Source: Kitasatospora acidiphila
Lineage (GTDB): Bacteria; Actinomycetota; Actinomycetes; Streptomycetales; Streptomycetaceae
NCBI RefSeq assembly: GCF_006636205.1
Contig: NZ_VIGB01000003.1
Span: forward strand, 4,516,501 to 4,580,500
Length of the DNA stretch: 64,000 bases
Direction of reading: 5' to 3'
Under the pieces are notes generated by a model, which was given only the letters and a program-made list of their open reading frames with translations, was not told the origin of the DNA and did no database searches. Below, in pieces: positions 40,466 to 48,661 of this stretch (position 1 is its first letter; the number at the start of each line of letters is the position of its first letter). A program made the translations under genes and the position numbers.

Positions 40466-41131
40466 ATGCACGTGGTGCTGTCGGGTGTGGTCGGATCGAC
40501 GGCGTACGGGCTGGCGCGGCCGGGCTCGGACGTCGACCGGCTCGGGCTGTTCGCGGTGCCCACCGAAGAACTGCACGGCCTGCAAAGGCCGGTGGAGTCG
40601 GTGGTGAGCTCGGCGCCGGAGCCGGACCGGACCATGCACGAGGCGGCCAAGTGGTGCCGGCTGGCGCTGTCCGCGAACCCCACGGTGAGCGAACTGGTGT
40701 GGCTGCCGGACGAGTTGTACGAGGTGCGGACCCCGCTCGGGGAGGAACTGATCGCGCTGCGCGGGGCACTTCTGAGCGAGCGGGCGGTGCGCGGCTCGTA
40801 TCTCGGCTACGCCGGGCAGCAGTTCCGCAAGCTGCTCACCCGGGGACCGGACGAACGGCCGCGGGCCGCCAAGCACGCCCGGCACCTGGTGCGGCTGCTG
40901 GAGCAGGGCGTCCGGCTGCACGAGACCGGGGAGTTGGTGGTGCGCCTCACCGAACCGGAGCAGGTGCGGGAGTCGGGCGAGCGGATCGCCGCCCGCCCGG
41001 AGCTGGCCGAGCCGCTGCTGGCCGAGGCCGAGCGGCGCCTCGACCGCCCCGGGGTGCTGCCGTCGGCGCCCGACGAGTCGCGGGTGGAGGCGTGGCTGCG
41101 CCGGGTGCGCCGGGCGTACTGGACGGCGTGA
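40466..41131 (+). CDS. Nucleotidyltransferase-superfamily protein
   Basis: A 221-residue protein. The pol-beta motif is GVVGSTAYGLARPGSDVDRLG (about residues 7-27), with the GS and DxD metal ligands; the helical C-terminus has a repeated RL/LLEQG pattern. It resembles the COG3541-type predicted nucleotidyltransferases. The substrate is unknown and no HEPN partner is next to it. GGGAGG is close before ATG 40466. Confidence 0.82.
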   Translation: MHVVLSGVVGSTAYGLARPGSDVDRLGLFAVPTEELHGLQRPVESVVSSAPEPDRTMHEAAKWCRLALSANPTVSELVWLPDELYEVRTPLGEELIALRGALLSERAVRGSYLGYAGQQFRKLLTRGPDERPRAAKHARHLVRLLEQGVRLHETGELVVRLTEPEQVRESGERIAARPELAEPLLAEAERRLDRPGVLPSAPDESRVEAWLRRVRRAYWTA

Positions 41132-41300
41132 CCGGCCGGCCGCGCGCCTGAGCACCGCCTGCACCCCGCCGGGACTGACTTTGCGCGCGGGCCGGCGGCC
41201 GTTCGGCATGCCCGGATCGCCCTCCCGTGTGACGCTGGAGCGGAGCTGTTCCGCCGCCGGGATCCCCGCGGATGCCGGCCGTTGGAAGGGACCGTCGTCC

Positions 41301-42230
41301 GTGGCCGCTTCGCCCCCGCCGCTCCACCGCTCCGCTCGCACCCTTCACCGCACCCCCCACCGCTCTCCGCGCCGCTCTCCCCGTCTCCGCCGGCTCGCCG
41401 CCGGGGTGACCCTCGCCGTCCCGCTGCTGCTCACCGCCGTGCTGCCGGTCGCCGCGCACGCCGATCCCAGCGATGGCAGTCGGCCCACCGAAGCGGCGTC
41501 CGCGCCGTCGCACCCCCAGCTGCGGCCGATACCCAGACCCGGCGAGACGCCCACCGGCTCCGGTGGCACCGGGTCGGACGGCGGCTCGACCGGGATTCCC
41601 GCCGCCCCGTCGAGCGGCGAGACCGGGGCTGCGCCCGGGGCCGGCGGCCAGGCGGGTCCGTCCGGCGCTCCCGGCTCCCCCACGGCGGTGCCACCCCGGA
41701 CCCCCGCCCCCGGCCACACCTCGGCCCAGCAGAGCGGCCAACCCGGCAGCGGGCCGAGCGGCGCCGCGGCCGTCCCGTCCGGCGCCGGGCCGAGCTCCCC
41801 GCCGGACCTGCCCACCGCAACGGCCGTCCACCCGATGTCCCCCGCCCCGCCGGAGGCCGCCTCGGTCGACCCGGCCGATGACCAGAGCGACTCGGCCGAC
41901 TCGGTCGGTTCGGCCGGCTCGGTCGATGCCGTCTCCCCGGCCGATGACCAGACCCTGGGCCAGGGCGCCGACGCCCTGGCGCTCGGCGACCAGTCGGTGG
42001 CGCGGACGCCGCCCGGCCCGGCCCAGGACCAGGGCACCGGCGACGCGCCGACGCCCGCCGGCGCCGCCACCGCCCCGCCGACCGCCGTCGGGCAGGCCGC
42101 CGCGGTGGCCCCGGCGGCGGCCGCGGTCCGGTTCACCGGCCCGATGGTGCTGGTACTACCGATGGGCGCGGGGCTGGTGCTGATCGGTCTGGGGCTCGCC
42201 TTGGTGGGGCTGCGACTGCGCCGCGGCTGA
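41301..42230 (+). CDS. Secreted Pro/Ser/Ala-rich protein with C-terminal membrane anchor
   Basis: 309 residues from GTG 41301 (GGAAGGG ten bases upstream). A basic, His/Pro-rich N-terminus and hydrophobic core end at AHADP, a likely signal-peptidase site near residue 55. Most of the protein (about 60-270) is disordered and rich in Pro, Ser, Ala and Gly, with repeated PADDQ words. A C-terminal helix (about 283-305) and LRLRRG end resemble a membrane anchor, but no LPXTG/LAXTG motif is seen (only RFTG). No family is recognised. It precedes bpa on the same strand. Confidence 0.65.
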   Translation: MAASPPPLHRSARTLHRTPHRSPRRSPRLRRLAAGVTLAVPLLLTAVLPVAAHADPSDGSRPTEAASAPSHPQLRPIPRPGETPTGSGGTGSDGGSTGIPAAPSSGETGAAPGAGGQAGPSGAPGSPTAVPPRTPAPGHTSAQQSGQPGSGPSGAAAVPSGAGPSSPPDLPTATAVHPMSPAPPEAASVDPADDQSDSADSVGSAGSVDAVSPADDQTLGQGADALALGDQSVARTPPGPAQDQGTGDAPTPAGAATAPPTAVGQAAAVAPAAAAVRFTGPMVLVLPMGAGLVLIGLGLALVGLRLRRG

Positions 42231-42287
42231 GCCCCTGAGCTGCGTCCGAGCGGGTCGGTCGGTTGACCCTGCTCAGCGCGGAAGCAT

Positions 42288-42302
42288 ATGAAGGAGGTAT
42301 GA
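42288..42302 (+). other. Four-codon mini-ORF (MKEV) overlapping the bpa start
   Basis: ATG AAG GAG GTA TGA: its sense codons contain the perfect AAGGAGGT Shine-Dalgarno sequence, and its TGA overlaps the bpa ATG as ATGA. Because the SD directly touches the bpa start (spacing zero), translation of bpa may depend on termination-coupled reinitiation. Inference from sequence only. Confidence 0.5.
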
Positions 42303-42919
42303 CGAAGCCGCTGAACGAACGGCCGGAGCACGAGCCGTATCAGGGATCGACCGGATCGAACGGACGGTCCGAGGAGAACCCGCAGGTGCTGATCGTCGGA
42401 CCGGACGGCATGGCGATCGGCGGTGCCACCGGTCGGCTGCACGACCGGTCCGGCGGCGAGGACGGCGAGCAGCGGGAGCTGCCGGTGACCGAGATGGTCG
42501 AGCAGCCGGCCAAGGTGATGCGGATCGGCAGCATGATCAAGCAGCTGCTCGAAGAGGTCCGGATGGCGCCGCTGGACGAGGCCAGCCGGGCCCGGCTGAA
42601 GGACATCCACGCCAGCTCGATCAAGGAGCTGGAGAAGGGCCTGGCCCCGGAGCTGGTCGAGGAGTTGGAGCGGCTGTCGCTGCCGTTCACCGAGGACAGC
42701 ATCCCCACCGAGGCCGAGCTGCGGATCGCCCAGGCCCAGTTGGTCGGCTGGCTGGAGGGCCTGTTCCACGGCATCCAGACCGCGCTGTTCGCCCAGCAGA
42801 TGGCGGCCCGCGCGCAGCTGGAGCAGATGCGCCGGGCGCTGCCGCCCGGTGTGCTGGGCGAGTCGGACGGCGACGACCAGGGTGAGGGGCGCGGCATTCG
42901 TTCGGGTCCGTACCTGTAG
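42299..42919 (+). CDS. bpa: Bacterial proteasome activator Bpa
   Basis: A 206-residue ring-forming, ATP-independent activator of the 20S proteasome. A disordered acidic N-terminus (about 1-75) is followed by four helices (VTEMVEQPAKVMRIGSMIKQ onward) and the C-terminal tail ending GPYL, matching the GQYL-type tail that docks on the proteasome alpha ring. The start at ATG 42299 has the SD at zero spacing and overlaps a mini-ORF. It is followed by two Ser/Thr kinase genes, a linkage worth noting since proteasome control and phosphorylation may be connected. Confidence 0.92.
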   Translation: MTKPLNERPEHEPYQGSTGSNGRSEENPQVLIVGPDGMAIGGATGRLHDRSGGEDGEQRELPVTEMVEQPAKVMRIGSMIKQLLEEVRMAPLDEASRARLKDIHASSIKELEKGLAPELVEELERLSLPFTEDSIPTEAELRIAQAQLVGWLEGLFHGIQTALFAQQMAARAQLEQMRRALPPGVLGESDGDDQGEGRGIRSGPYL

Positions 42920-42946
42920 CACCGTCGGGCTGACCGGCCCTCAGCG

Positions 42947-42989
42947 CCGCGCCCCTGCGGGCTTCGCCGGGGCGCGGGGCCGATACCCT
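42947..42989 (+). promoter_or_regulatory. Hairpin after bpa and -10 element for the first kinase
   Basis: CCGCGCCCC (42947-42955) pairs with GGGGCGCGG (42969-42977), a likely terminator of bpa. Seven bases on, TACCCT (42984-42989) is a good -10 hexamer, giving a start near 42997 and a leader of about 80 bases for the kinase gene. Confidence 0.5.
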
Positions 42990-43076
42990 GGCGCCGGGTG
43001 TTCCCACACCCACGTCTCCAAGACCACCATTCACGGCGGTGGCCGACCGGTCGCGCCGAGGGGGAAGCAGAGGACC

Positions 43077-44480
43077 ATGAGCGAGGACGGCATCGCCGGA
43101 GTGGACCAGCCGCAGCCGCAGCTTCACTCACTGGGCAACGGTCGGTACGTGCTGCAGCACCTGCTGGGGCAGGGCGGCATGGCCTCGGTCCATCTGGCCC
43201 ACGACAACGTGCTCGGCCGTCCGGTGGCGATAAAGACGCTGCACACCGAGCTGGGCCGGGAGTCGTCGTTCCGCGAGCGGTTCCGCCGCGAGGCGCAGGC
43301 GGTGGCCCGGCTGCAGCACACCAACATCGTCACGGTCTACGACAGCGGCGAGGAGGTCACCCCGGACGGGGGGACCGTGCCGTACATCGTGATGGAGTAC
43401 GTCGAGGGCCTGTCGCTGCGCGACGTGCTGAACCAGGCGATCGCCGAGCACGGCGCGATGCCCACCGAGCAGGCGCTGAAGATCACCGCCGCGGTGCTGG
43501 CCGCGCTGGACGTCTCGCACGACCAGGGGCTGGTGCACCGCGACATCAAGCCGGGCAACGTCATGGTGAACACCAAGGGCGTCGTCAAGGTGATGGACTT
43601 CGGCATCGCCCGGGCCATGCAGTCGGGCGTCACCTCGATGACCCAGACCGGCATGGTGGTCGGCACCCCGCAGTACCTGTCGCCCGAGCAGGCGCTGGGC
43701 AAGAGCGTGGACGCCCGCTCCGACCTGTACTCGGTCGGCTGCATGCTCTTCGAGCTGCTCACCGGCCAGTTGCCGTTCGACGGTGACTCGCCGTTCTCGA
43801 TCGCCTACAAGCACGTGCAGGAGGAGCCGCCGGCGCCGTCCAGCCTGAACCGCGCGGTCACCCCGGCGGTGGACGCGCTGGTGGCCCGGGCGCTGCGCAA
43901 GGACCCGGCGCACCGGTTCCCGACCGCCGAGGCGATGCGCGAGGAGGTCGAGCGGGTCGCGGCCGGCGAGAAGGCGGGCGGCACCCCGCTGATGGCCACG
44001 CCGCTGGTGATCGGCGAGGGCCCGCGGGCCGCGCACTCCTCGGGGCTGAAGAACTTCGCGCCGGTGCCCGGGGACATCAACACCCCGACCCCGCAGGTGC
44101 AGCAGCCCTACCAGCCGCCGCAGGCCGGACCGTACGGGCCGCAGACCCCGCCGCCGGCCTTCCCGCCCCAGCCGCAGTTCCAGACCCCGCCCCCCGCCTT
44201 CGCCCCGCAGCCGTACCAGACGCCGCCGCCGGCCTTCTCGCAGCCGGTGCCGCCGCCGATGCCGGTGCCGGTGCAGGGCGGCGGCTTCGCGCCGGTGAAG
44301 GAGAGCAGCGGCAACGGCTGCTCGACGGCGCTGGTGGTGGTCGGTGTGATCATCGGTGTGATCGTCCTGTTCATCATCATCATCGCCATCGTGGTGACCA
44401 AGAGCGACAGTTCCAGCAGCAGCCTGCCGAGTCTGACCACGCACGTGGCGCAGTTGCTGCCGGACCGGGCGCAGCGCTAG
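43077..44480 (+). CDS. Membrane-anchored Ser/Thr protein kinase
   Basis: A 467-residue PknB-type Hanks kinase. The catalytic domain covers about 20-290: glycine loop LGQGGMASV, ATP lysine K53, HRD Asp D156 and DFG Asp D174, with the activation-loop GTPQYLSPEQ. A Pro/Gln-rich linker (about 340-410) leads to a single membrane helix (about 417-439) and a 28-residue outside tail, so there is no PASTA sensor. AGAGGA precedes ATG 43077. It is upstream of a second kinase, 120 bases away. Confidence 0.95.
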   Translation: MSEDGIAGVDQPQPQLHSLGNGRYVLQHLLGQGGMASVHLAHDNVLGRPVAIKTLHTELGRESSFRERFRREAQAVARLQHTNIVTVYDSGEEVTPDGGTVPYIVMEYVEGLSLRDVLNQAIAEHGAMPTEQALKITAAVLAALDVSHDQGLVHRDIKPGNVMVNTKGVVKVMDFGIARAMQSGVTSMTQTGMVVGTPQYLSPEQALGKSVDARSDLYSVGCMLFELLTGQLPFDGDSPFSIAYKHVQEEPPAPSSLNRAVTPAVDALVARALRKDPAHRFPTAEAMREEVERVAAGEKAGGTPLMATPLVIGEGPRAAHSSGLKNFAPVPGDINTPTPQVQQPYQPPQAGPYGPQTPPPAFPPQPQFQTPPPAFAPQPYQTPPPAFSQPVPPPMPVPVQGGGFAPVKESSGNGCSTALVVVGVIIGVIVLFIIIIAIVVTKSDSSSSSLPSLTTHVAQLLPDRAQR

Positions 44481-44600
44481 TCGGCGCACGCCTCCGGCCG
44501 TCGCGCGCATTCGGGGTGCGGGGGCCGGAGGCGGTAGCGTTCTGGGAAGCGAATCGAAAGGGCGACCGCGACCAGAGCGTTCGACCCGGGGCGAGGAGTA

Positions 44601-46388
44601 ATGGCACAGACGCAGCAGCCGGGCGACGGCGAAGGAGAGCCCGAGTCCTTCGCGGGTACCGGACCCGGCCGAGGCGATGACGCCGACGAGGCGGTCACCC
44701 GCGAGACTCCGATGCCAGGCGCCGCGGCGGAGGAGACCACGGCCGCCCGAGCGGCCGACCAGCCGGTCGGCGCGCCCTTCGGCGGCCCGGCCACCCCGGG
44801 GCGCGGCATGCCGACCCTGGGCACGCTGGGTGACGGCCGCTACCGGCTGACCCACCGCCTGGGCCGCGGCGGCATGGCCGAGGTGCTGGCCGCCCAGGAC
44901 ATCCGGCTCGGCCGCACGGTGGCGGTCAAGCTGCTCCGCGCCGAGCTGGCCCAGGACGAGGTGGCCCGGCTGCGGTTCACCCGTGAGGCGCACTCGGTCG
45001 CTTCGCTCAACCACCACTCGATCGTCGCGGTCTACGACACCGGCGAGGAGCTGGTGGACGGTGAGTCGACGCCGTACATCGTGATGGAGCTCGTCGAGGG
45101 CCGCACGGTGCGCGAGCTGCTGGTGGCCGAGGAGGCGCCGCCGGTCGACCAGGCGCTGATCATCATCGCCGGGGTGCTGGAGGCGCTGGACTACAGCCAC
45201 CGGCACGGCATCGTGCACCGTGACATCAAGCCGGCCAACGTGATCATCACGACCACCGGCGCCGTCAAGGTGATGGACTTCGGCATCGCCCGGGCGCTGG
45301 CCGGTGAGGCCACCACCATGACCCAGACCGGCATGGTGATGGGCACCCCGCAGTACCTGTCGCCGGAGCAGGCGCTCGGCAAGCAGGTGGACCACCGCTC
45401 CGACCTGTACGCGGCCGGCTGCATGCTCTACGAGCTGCTGGCGCTGCGCCCGCCGTTCACCGGCGACACCCCGCTCTCCGTGGTCTACCAGCACGTCCAG
45501 GACGCGCCGGTGCCGCCGTCCCAGACCAACTCCCGGGTGCCGTGGCAGCTGGACGAGCTGGTGCTGCGCTCGCTCGCCAAGAACCCCGACGACCGCTTCC
45601 AGAGCGCGGGCGAGTTCCGCGCCCACCTGCAGCACGCGCTGCGCGAGATGCACGCCGCGTCGGGCGGCTACCCGACCACCGTGATGGGCGGCGGCACCCC
45701 CGCCGACGGCACCGCGGTCACCCAGCTGCTCGGCGGCGTCGGCGACCGCACCACGATGCTGCCCTACGGTTCGGCGGCCGGCGGCTACCAGACCGGCCCC
45801 TACCAGGGCGGCGGTGGCCCGGGCGGCGGCGGGCAGGGCGGCGGCTACGGCGGTGGCGGCGAGGACGACGGCTACGGCGGGGCCAGGCCGGGCGGCAACC
45901 GGCGCCGGCTGCTGGCCATCGCGGCCGGCGTGGTGCTGGTGCTGGCGGCCGCGATCGGCATCGTGGCGGCCTCCCAGGGCGGCGGCCCCACCAGCGGCAC
46001 GACCGGCGGGACGTCGTCGGTGTCGCCGAGCACCTCGGCCTCGGACTCCCAGTCGCCGAGCGACGAGCCGACCAGCGACAGCCCGAGCCTGGCGCCCACC
46101 ACGTCCGCGCCCACCCGCGGCCACACCCCGAGCACCCCGGCCACCGGCGGCGACGGGTACACCAACCAGCCGACCTCCAAGTCGAGCCACCCGAGCCAGT
46201 CGGCCTCGACGCCCACCGACACGGCCTCGGCCACCGACTCGTCCAGCCCGACCGGCGGCACCACGTCGAGCCCGACCGGCGGCGCCCCGTCGAGCCCGTC
46301 CTCGGGCGGTGGCACCAGCGCGCCGCCGAGCGTTCCGGTGTCGCCGCCCCACACCCTCACCCCGCCCACTGGGCAGTCCTCGCCGTAG
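44601..46388 (+). CDS. Membrane-anchored Ser/Thr protein kinase with Ser/Thr-rich outer tail
   Basis: A 595-residue Hanks kinase. A 75-residue acidic N-terminus precedes the kinase domain (about 78-345) with K110, HRD D208 and DFG D226; the domain is clearly a paralogue of the preceding kinase. A Gly/Tyr-rich linker (about 385-430), a membrane helix (about 437-458) and a ~130-residue Ser/Thr/Pro-rich outside region follow. That tail resembles cell-wall-spanning stalks. CGAGGAG lies before ATG 44601. Confidence 0.95.
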   Translation: MAQTQQPGDGEGEPESFAGTGPGRGDDADEAVTRETPMPGAAAEETTAARAADQPVGAPFGGPATPGRGMPTLGTLGDGRYRLTHRLGRGGMAEVLAAQDIRLGRTVAVKLLRAELAQDEVARLRFTREAHSVASLNHHSIVAVYDTGEELVDGESTPYIVMELVEGRTVRELLVAEEAPPVDQALIIIAGVLEALDYSHRHGIVHRDIKPANVIITTTGAVKVMDFGIARALAGEATTMTQTGMVMGTPQYLSPEQALGKQVDHRSDLYAAGCMLYELLALRPPFTGDTPLSVVYQHVQDAPVPPSQTNSRVPWQLDELVLRSLAKNPDDRFQSAGEFRAHLQHALREMHAASGGYPTTVMGGGTPADGTAVTQLLGGVGDRTTMLPYGSAAGGYQTGPYQGGGGPGGGGQGGGYGGGGEDDGYGGARPGGNRRRLLAIAAGVVLVLAAAIGIVAASQGGGPTSGTTGGTSSVSPSTSASDSQSPSDEPTSDSPSLAPTTSAPTRGHTPSTPATGGDGYTNQPTSKSSHPSQSASTPTDTASATDSSSPTGGTTSSPTGGAPSSPSSGGGTSAPPSVPVSPPHTLTPPTGQSSP

Positions 46389-46409
46389 TGAGCTGAGTAA
46401 CGGCGAACA

Positions 46410-46453
46410 CAGTGGGCGCCGACCGGCAGTCAGCCGGTCGGCGCCCACTGCTT
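46410..46453. terminator. Bidirectional terminator between the kinase and phosphotransferase genes
   Basis: A perfect 18-bp stem (46410-46427 with 46433-46450), five-base loop, then CTTT, 21 bases after the kinase stop and 12 before the convergent gene's end. Confidence 0.9.
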
Positions 46454-46465
46454 TGGGACGGCGCG

Positions 46466-47566
46466 TCAGTTCACGAACGCGTCCATCACCTGCTCGTACT
46501 CCTGGGACCACCAGACGGTCTGGGCGGCGGCGGCCGGGAACAGGGGATCGGCCCGCCGGTCGGCCCGCTGGTAGCGCCAGCGCAGCATCCAGAAGTCGTT
46601 GAGTCGCTCCCACCAGACCCGGTGCACCGCCGACGCCAGCTCCGCGGCGTCCGCGCCGGCCGCCGCCCGGTAGCCGCGGGCGTAGCGGCGCACCCGGGCC
46701 AGGTCCAGCACACCGGTCACCGGGTGGTTGAAGATCAGGGTGGCCGCCCGCACCGCCTCCTCGGCGCGCGGCCGCACCCGCAACCGGTCCCAGTCCAGCA
46801 CGGCGGTCACCCGGTCGCCCAAGTGCAGCAGGTTGAGCCCGTGGAAGTCCCCGTGCACCCAGCCGGACCGGCCGATCGCGGTGGGCGAGGGGCGCCGGTG
46901 CCGGTGGCCGACCAGCAGGTCGAGCCGCTCGGCGAGGCGGCGCTCGGCGAGCCGGTCGAAGGCGCCGTACGGCCGGTGCCGGGCGGCCAGGCCGCGCAGT
47001 TCGGCGATCAGCGCGGTGGTGGCGTCCGGGTCGGCGCTGGGCAGGGCGGCCGGTTGGGTGACCGGGGCGCAGACCTCGGCGAGTGCGCCGTGCAGCCGGC
47101 CGAGGAGCGCGCCGAGCGCGGTGCACCTCTCGGGATCGAGCTCGGCGCCGGTGCGGTGCCGGCCCGCCACCCAGGGGTAGAGGGCGAACCGGCGGCCCAG
47201 CACGGTGGTGATGGTGCGGCCGGTCCGGTCCGGCAGCGGGGGCGGCACCGGCAGGCCCAGGGCGGCCAGCCGGGTGGTGGCGTGGTGCTGGGCGCTGATC
47301 GCGGCCTGGGTCGCGGTGGTCTGGTCGACGTAGCACTTGAGGAAGTAGCGGCCGGCACTGGTGGTGATCCGGTAGCTGCGGTTGAGCAGGCCCTCGGCGA
47401 CCGGATCGACGGCCAGCACCCGGTCGGTCCGGTAGCGGCGCAGTACCCGTTCGATGGCCCAGCCCGGGATCGGCGGGCTGAGCGTGCCGACCGGTGGAGC
47501 GTCCGCGTCCGGTCCGTCGATCTCGGCGAAACCGGCCGCAAACGCGACAATCTGACTCTCTGTCAC
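46466..47566 (-). CDS. APH-fold phosphotransferase
   Basis: A 366-residue aminoglycoside-phosphotransferase/homoserine-kinase-like protein. The ATP-binding part has NRSYRITTSAGRYFLKCYV (about 65-83), the catalytic loop is WVHGDFHGLNLLHLG (about 237-251) and the metal-binding AVLDWDRLRVRP follows. The substrate could be a small metabolite; resistance is possible but not supported by context. GTG 47566 is preferred because longer starts lie inside the neighbouring response-regulator gene; no ribosome site is seen. Confidence 0.85.
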   Translation of the reverse strand: MTESQIVAFAAGFAEIDGPDADAPPVGTLSPPIPGWAIERVLRRYRTDRVLAVDPVAEGLLNRSYRITTSAGRYFLKCYVDQTTATQAAISAQHHATTRLAALGLPVPPPLPDRTGRTITTVLGRRFALYPWVAGRHRTGAELDPERCTALGALLGRLHGALAEVCAPVTQPAALPSADPDATTALIAELRGLAARHRPYGAFDRLAERRLAERLDLLVGHRHRRPSPTAIGRSGWVHGDFHGLNLLHLGDRVTAVLDWDRLRVRPRAEEAVRAATLIFNHPVTGVLDLARVRRYARGYRAAAGADAAELASAVHRVWWERLNDFWMLRWRYQRADRRADPLFPAAAAQTVWWSQEYEQVMDAFVN

Positions 47567-47642
47567 GCCAGTTGATCGTAGTGAAACGGGCTGATCACCG
47601 TCCGGTTGGCCGGATGTGCCCAAGCGGTGATCGAAAGCTGCC

Positions 47643-48302
47643 TCAGTGCTGCTGGTCCGTGCCCAGTCGTGCGACATAGGCGGCCGCCTGGGTGCGCCGC
47701 TCCATGCCGAGCTTGGACAGCAGGCTGGAGACGTAGTTCTTCACCGTCTTCTCGGCGAGGTGCAGTTCGTTGCCGATCTGGCGGTTCGTCATGCCTTCGC
47801 CGATCAGATCCAGGATCCGCCGCTCCTGCTTGGTGAGTTGGGCCAGCTTCTCGTCCTCCGGCTCGCCGCCGGTGCGCAGCCGCTCCAGCACCCGCGAGGT
47901 GGCCGCCGGGTCGAGCAGCGACTTGCCGGCCGCCACGTCGCGCACCGCGGAGAGCAGGTCGGTGCCGCGGATCGCCTTGAGCACGTAACCGGAGGCGCCG
48001 GCCATGATCGAGTCGAAGAGCGCCTCGTCGTCGGAGAACGAGGTGAGCATCAGGCAGCGGACGTCGGGGTGGCGCGAGCGGATCTCGCGGCAGACCTCAA
48101 CTCCGTTACCGTCCGGTAGCCTCACATCCAGTACCGCGACGTCCGGCAGCACCGCGGGAATCCGGCTGAGCGCCTCGGCGGCGGTGCCGGCCTCCCCGAC
48201 CACCTCGATGTCCGCTTCTCCGGACAGGAGCTCACGCACTCCGCGCCGGACGACCTCATGATCATCCAGTAGGAAAACCCTGATTTGCCCGTTTTCGCCC
48301 AT
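47643..48302 (-). CDS. NarL/DevR-type response regulator
   Basis: A 219-residue regulator. The receiver domain (1-125) carries the acidic pocket D13/D14, the phospho-Asp D59 in VAVLDVRLPD and the K in YVLKAI. The C-terminal LuxR helix-turn-helix (about 150-210) reads TKQERRILDLIGEGMTNRQI. GGGAG lies about ten bases before ATG 48302. No sensor kinase is adjacent, so it is an orphan in this window. It is divergent from the bkd operon (359-base gap), a conserved pairing in streptomycetes that suggests it may regulate that operon. Confidence 0.93.
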   Translation of the reverse strand: MGENGQIRVFLLDDHEVVRRGVRELLSGEADIEVVGEAGTAAEALSRIPAVLPDVAVLDVRLPDGNGVEVCREIRSRHPDVRCLMLTSFSDDEALFDSIMAGASGYVLKAIRGTDLLSAVRDVAAGKSLLDPAATSRVLERLRTGGEPEDEKLAQLTKQERRILDLIGEGMTNRQIGNELHLAEKTVKNYVSSLLSKLGMERRTQAAAYVARLGTDQQH

Positions 48303-48484
48303 TGGCAAATGCTCCCATACCCCCACAGGGATGATCTATCGCCCGCACCGCCCGTCCGCACAATCTGTCCGATCAACCCCCTTACGCGAAACGCCGCGCC
48401 CGGATAGCGTGCGCAGGTGTCCTGACGTGCACCCCCGGGAGGCTGCCCGCTACCCGGTTCCAGCCCCACCTGGTCGGAAAAAGT

Positions 48485-48496
48485 AGGACGTCCTAG
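48485..48496. promoter_or_regulatory. TAGGACGTCCTA palindrome in the regulator/bkd gap
   Basis: A perfect 12-bp palindrome 183 bases from the regulator start and 166 bases from bkdA. GGAC/GTCC dyads resemble DevR/NarL-class binding sites. The rest of the gap (48303-48661) has no gene I can see. Confidence 0.4.
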
Positions 48497-48661
48497 CGCA
48501 GGAGCGCCCAACGCGCTCGCTGGGTAACGTTCTCGTGGGAAAGCCGTCGGCAAAGGATCACCGCCTGCCACGTCATCGGCCGCTCACCCAGTGCGCCGAG
48601 CGCGGAGGTGACCGGACCGGCACCGGCGACCCCGGGCGGCCGGACAGACCGAGGAGTGAAC

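Noticed and set aside
43128..47336. A 1402-codon open frame on the minus strand
   Set aside because: Antisense of two clear kinase genes; low-complexity translation.
46466..47677. Longer form of the phosphotransferase starting at 47677
   Set aside because: It would overlap the end of the response-regulator gene, and the extra N-terminus has no fold-like sequence.
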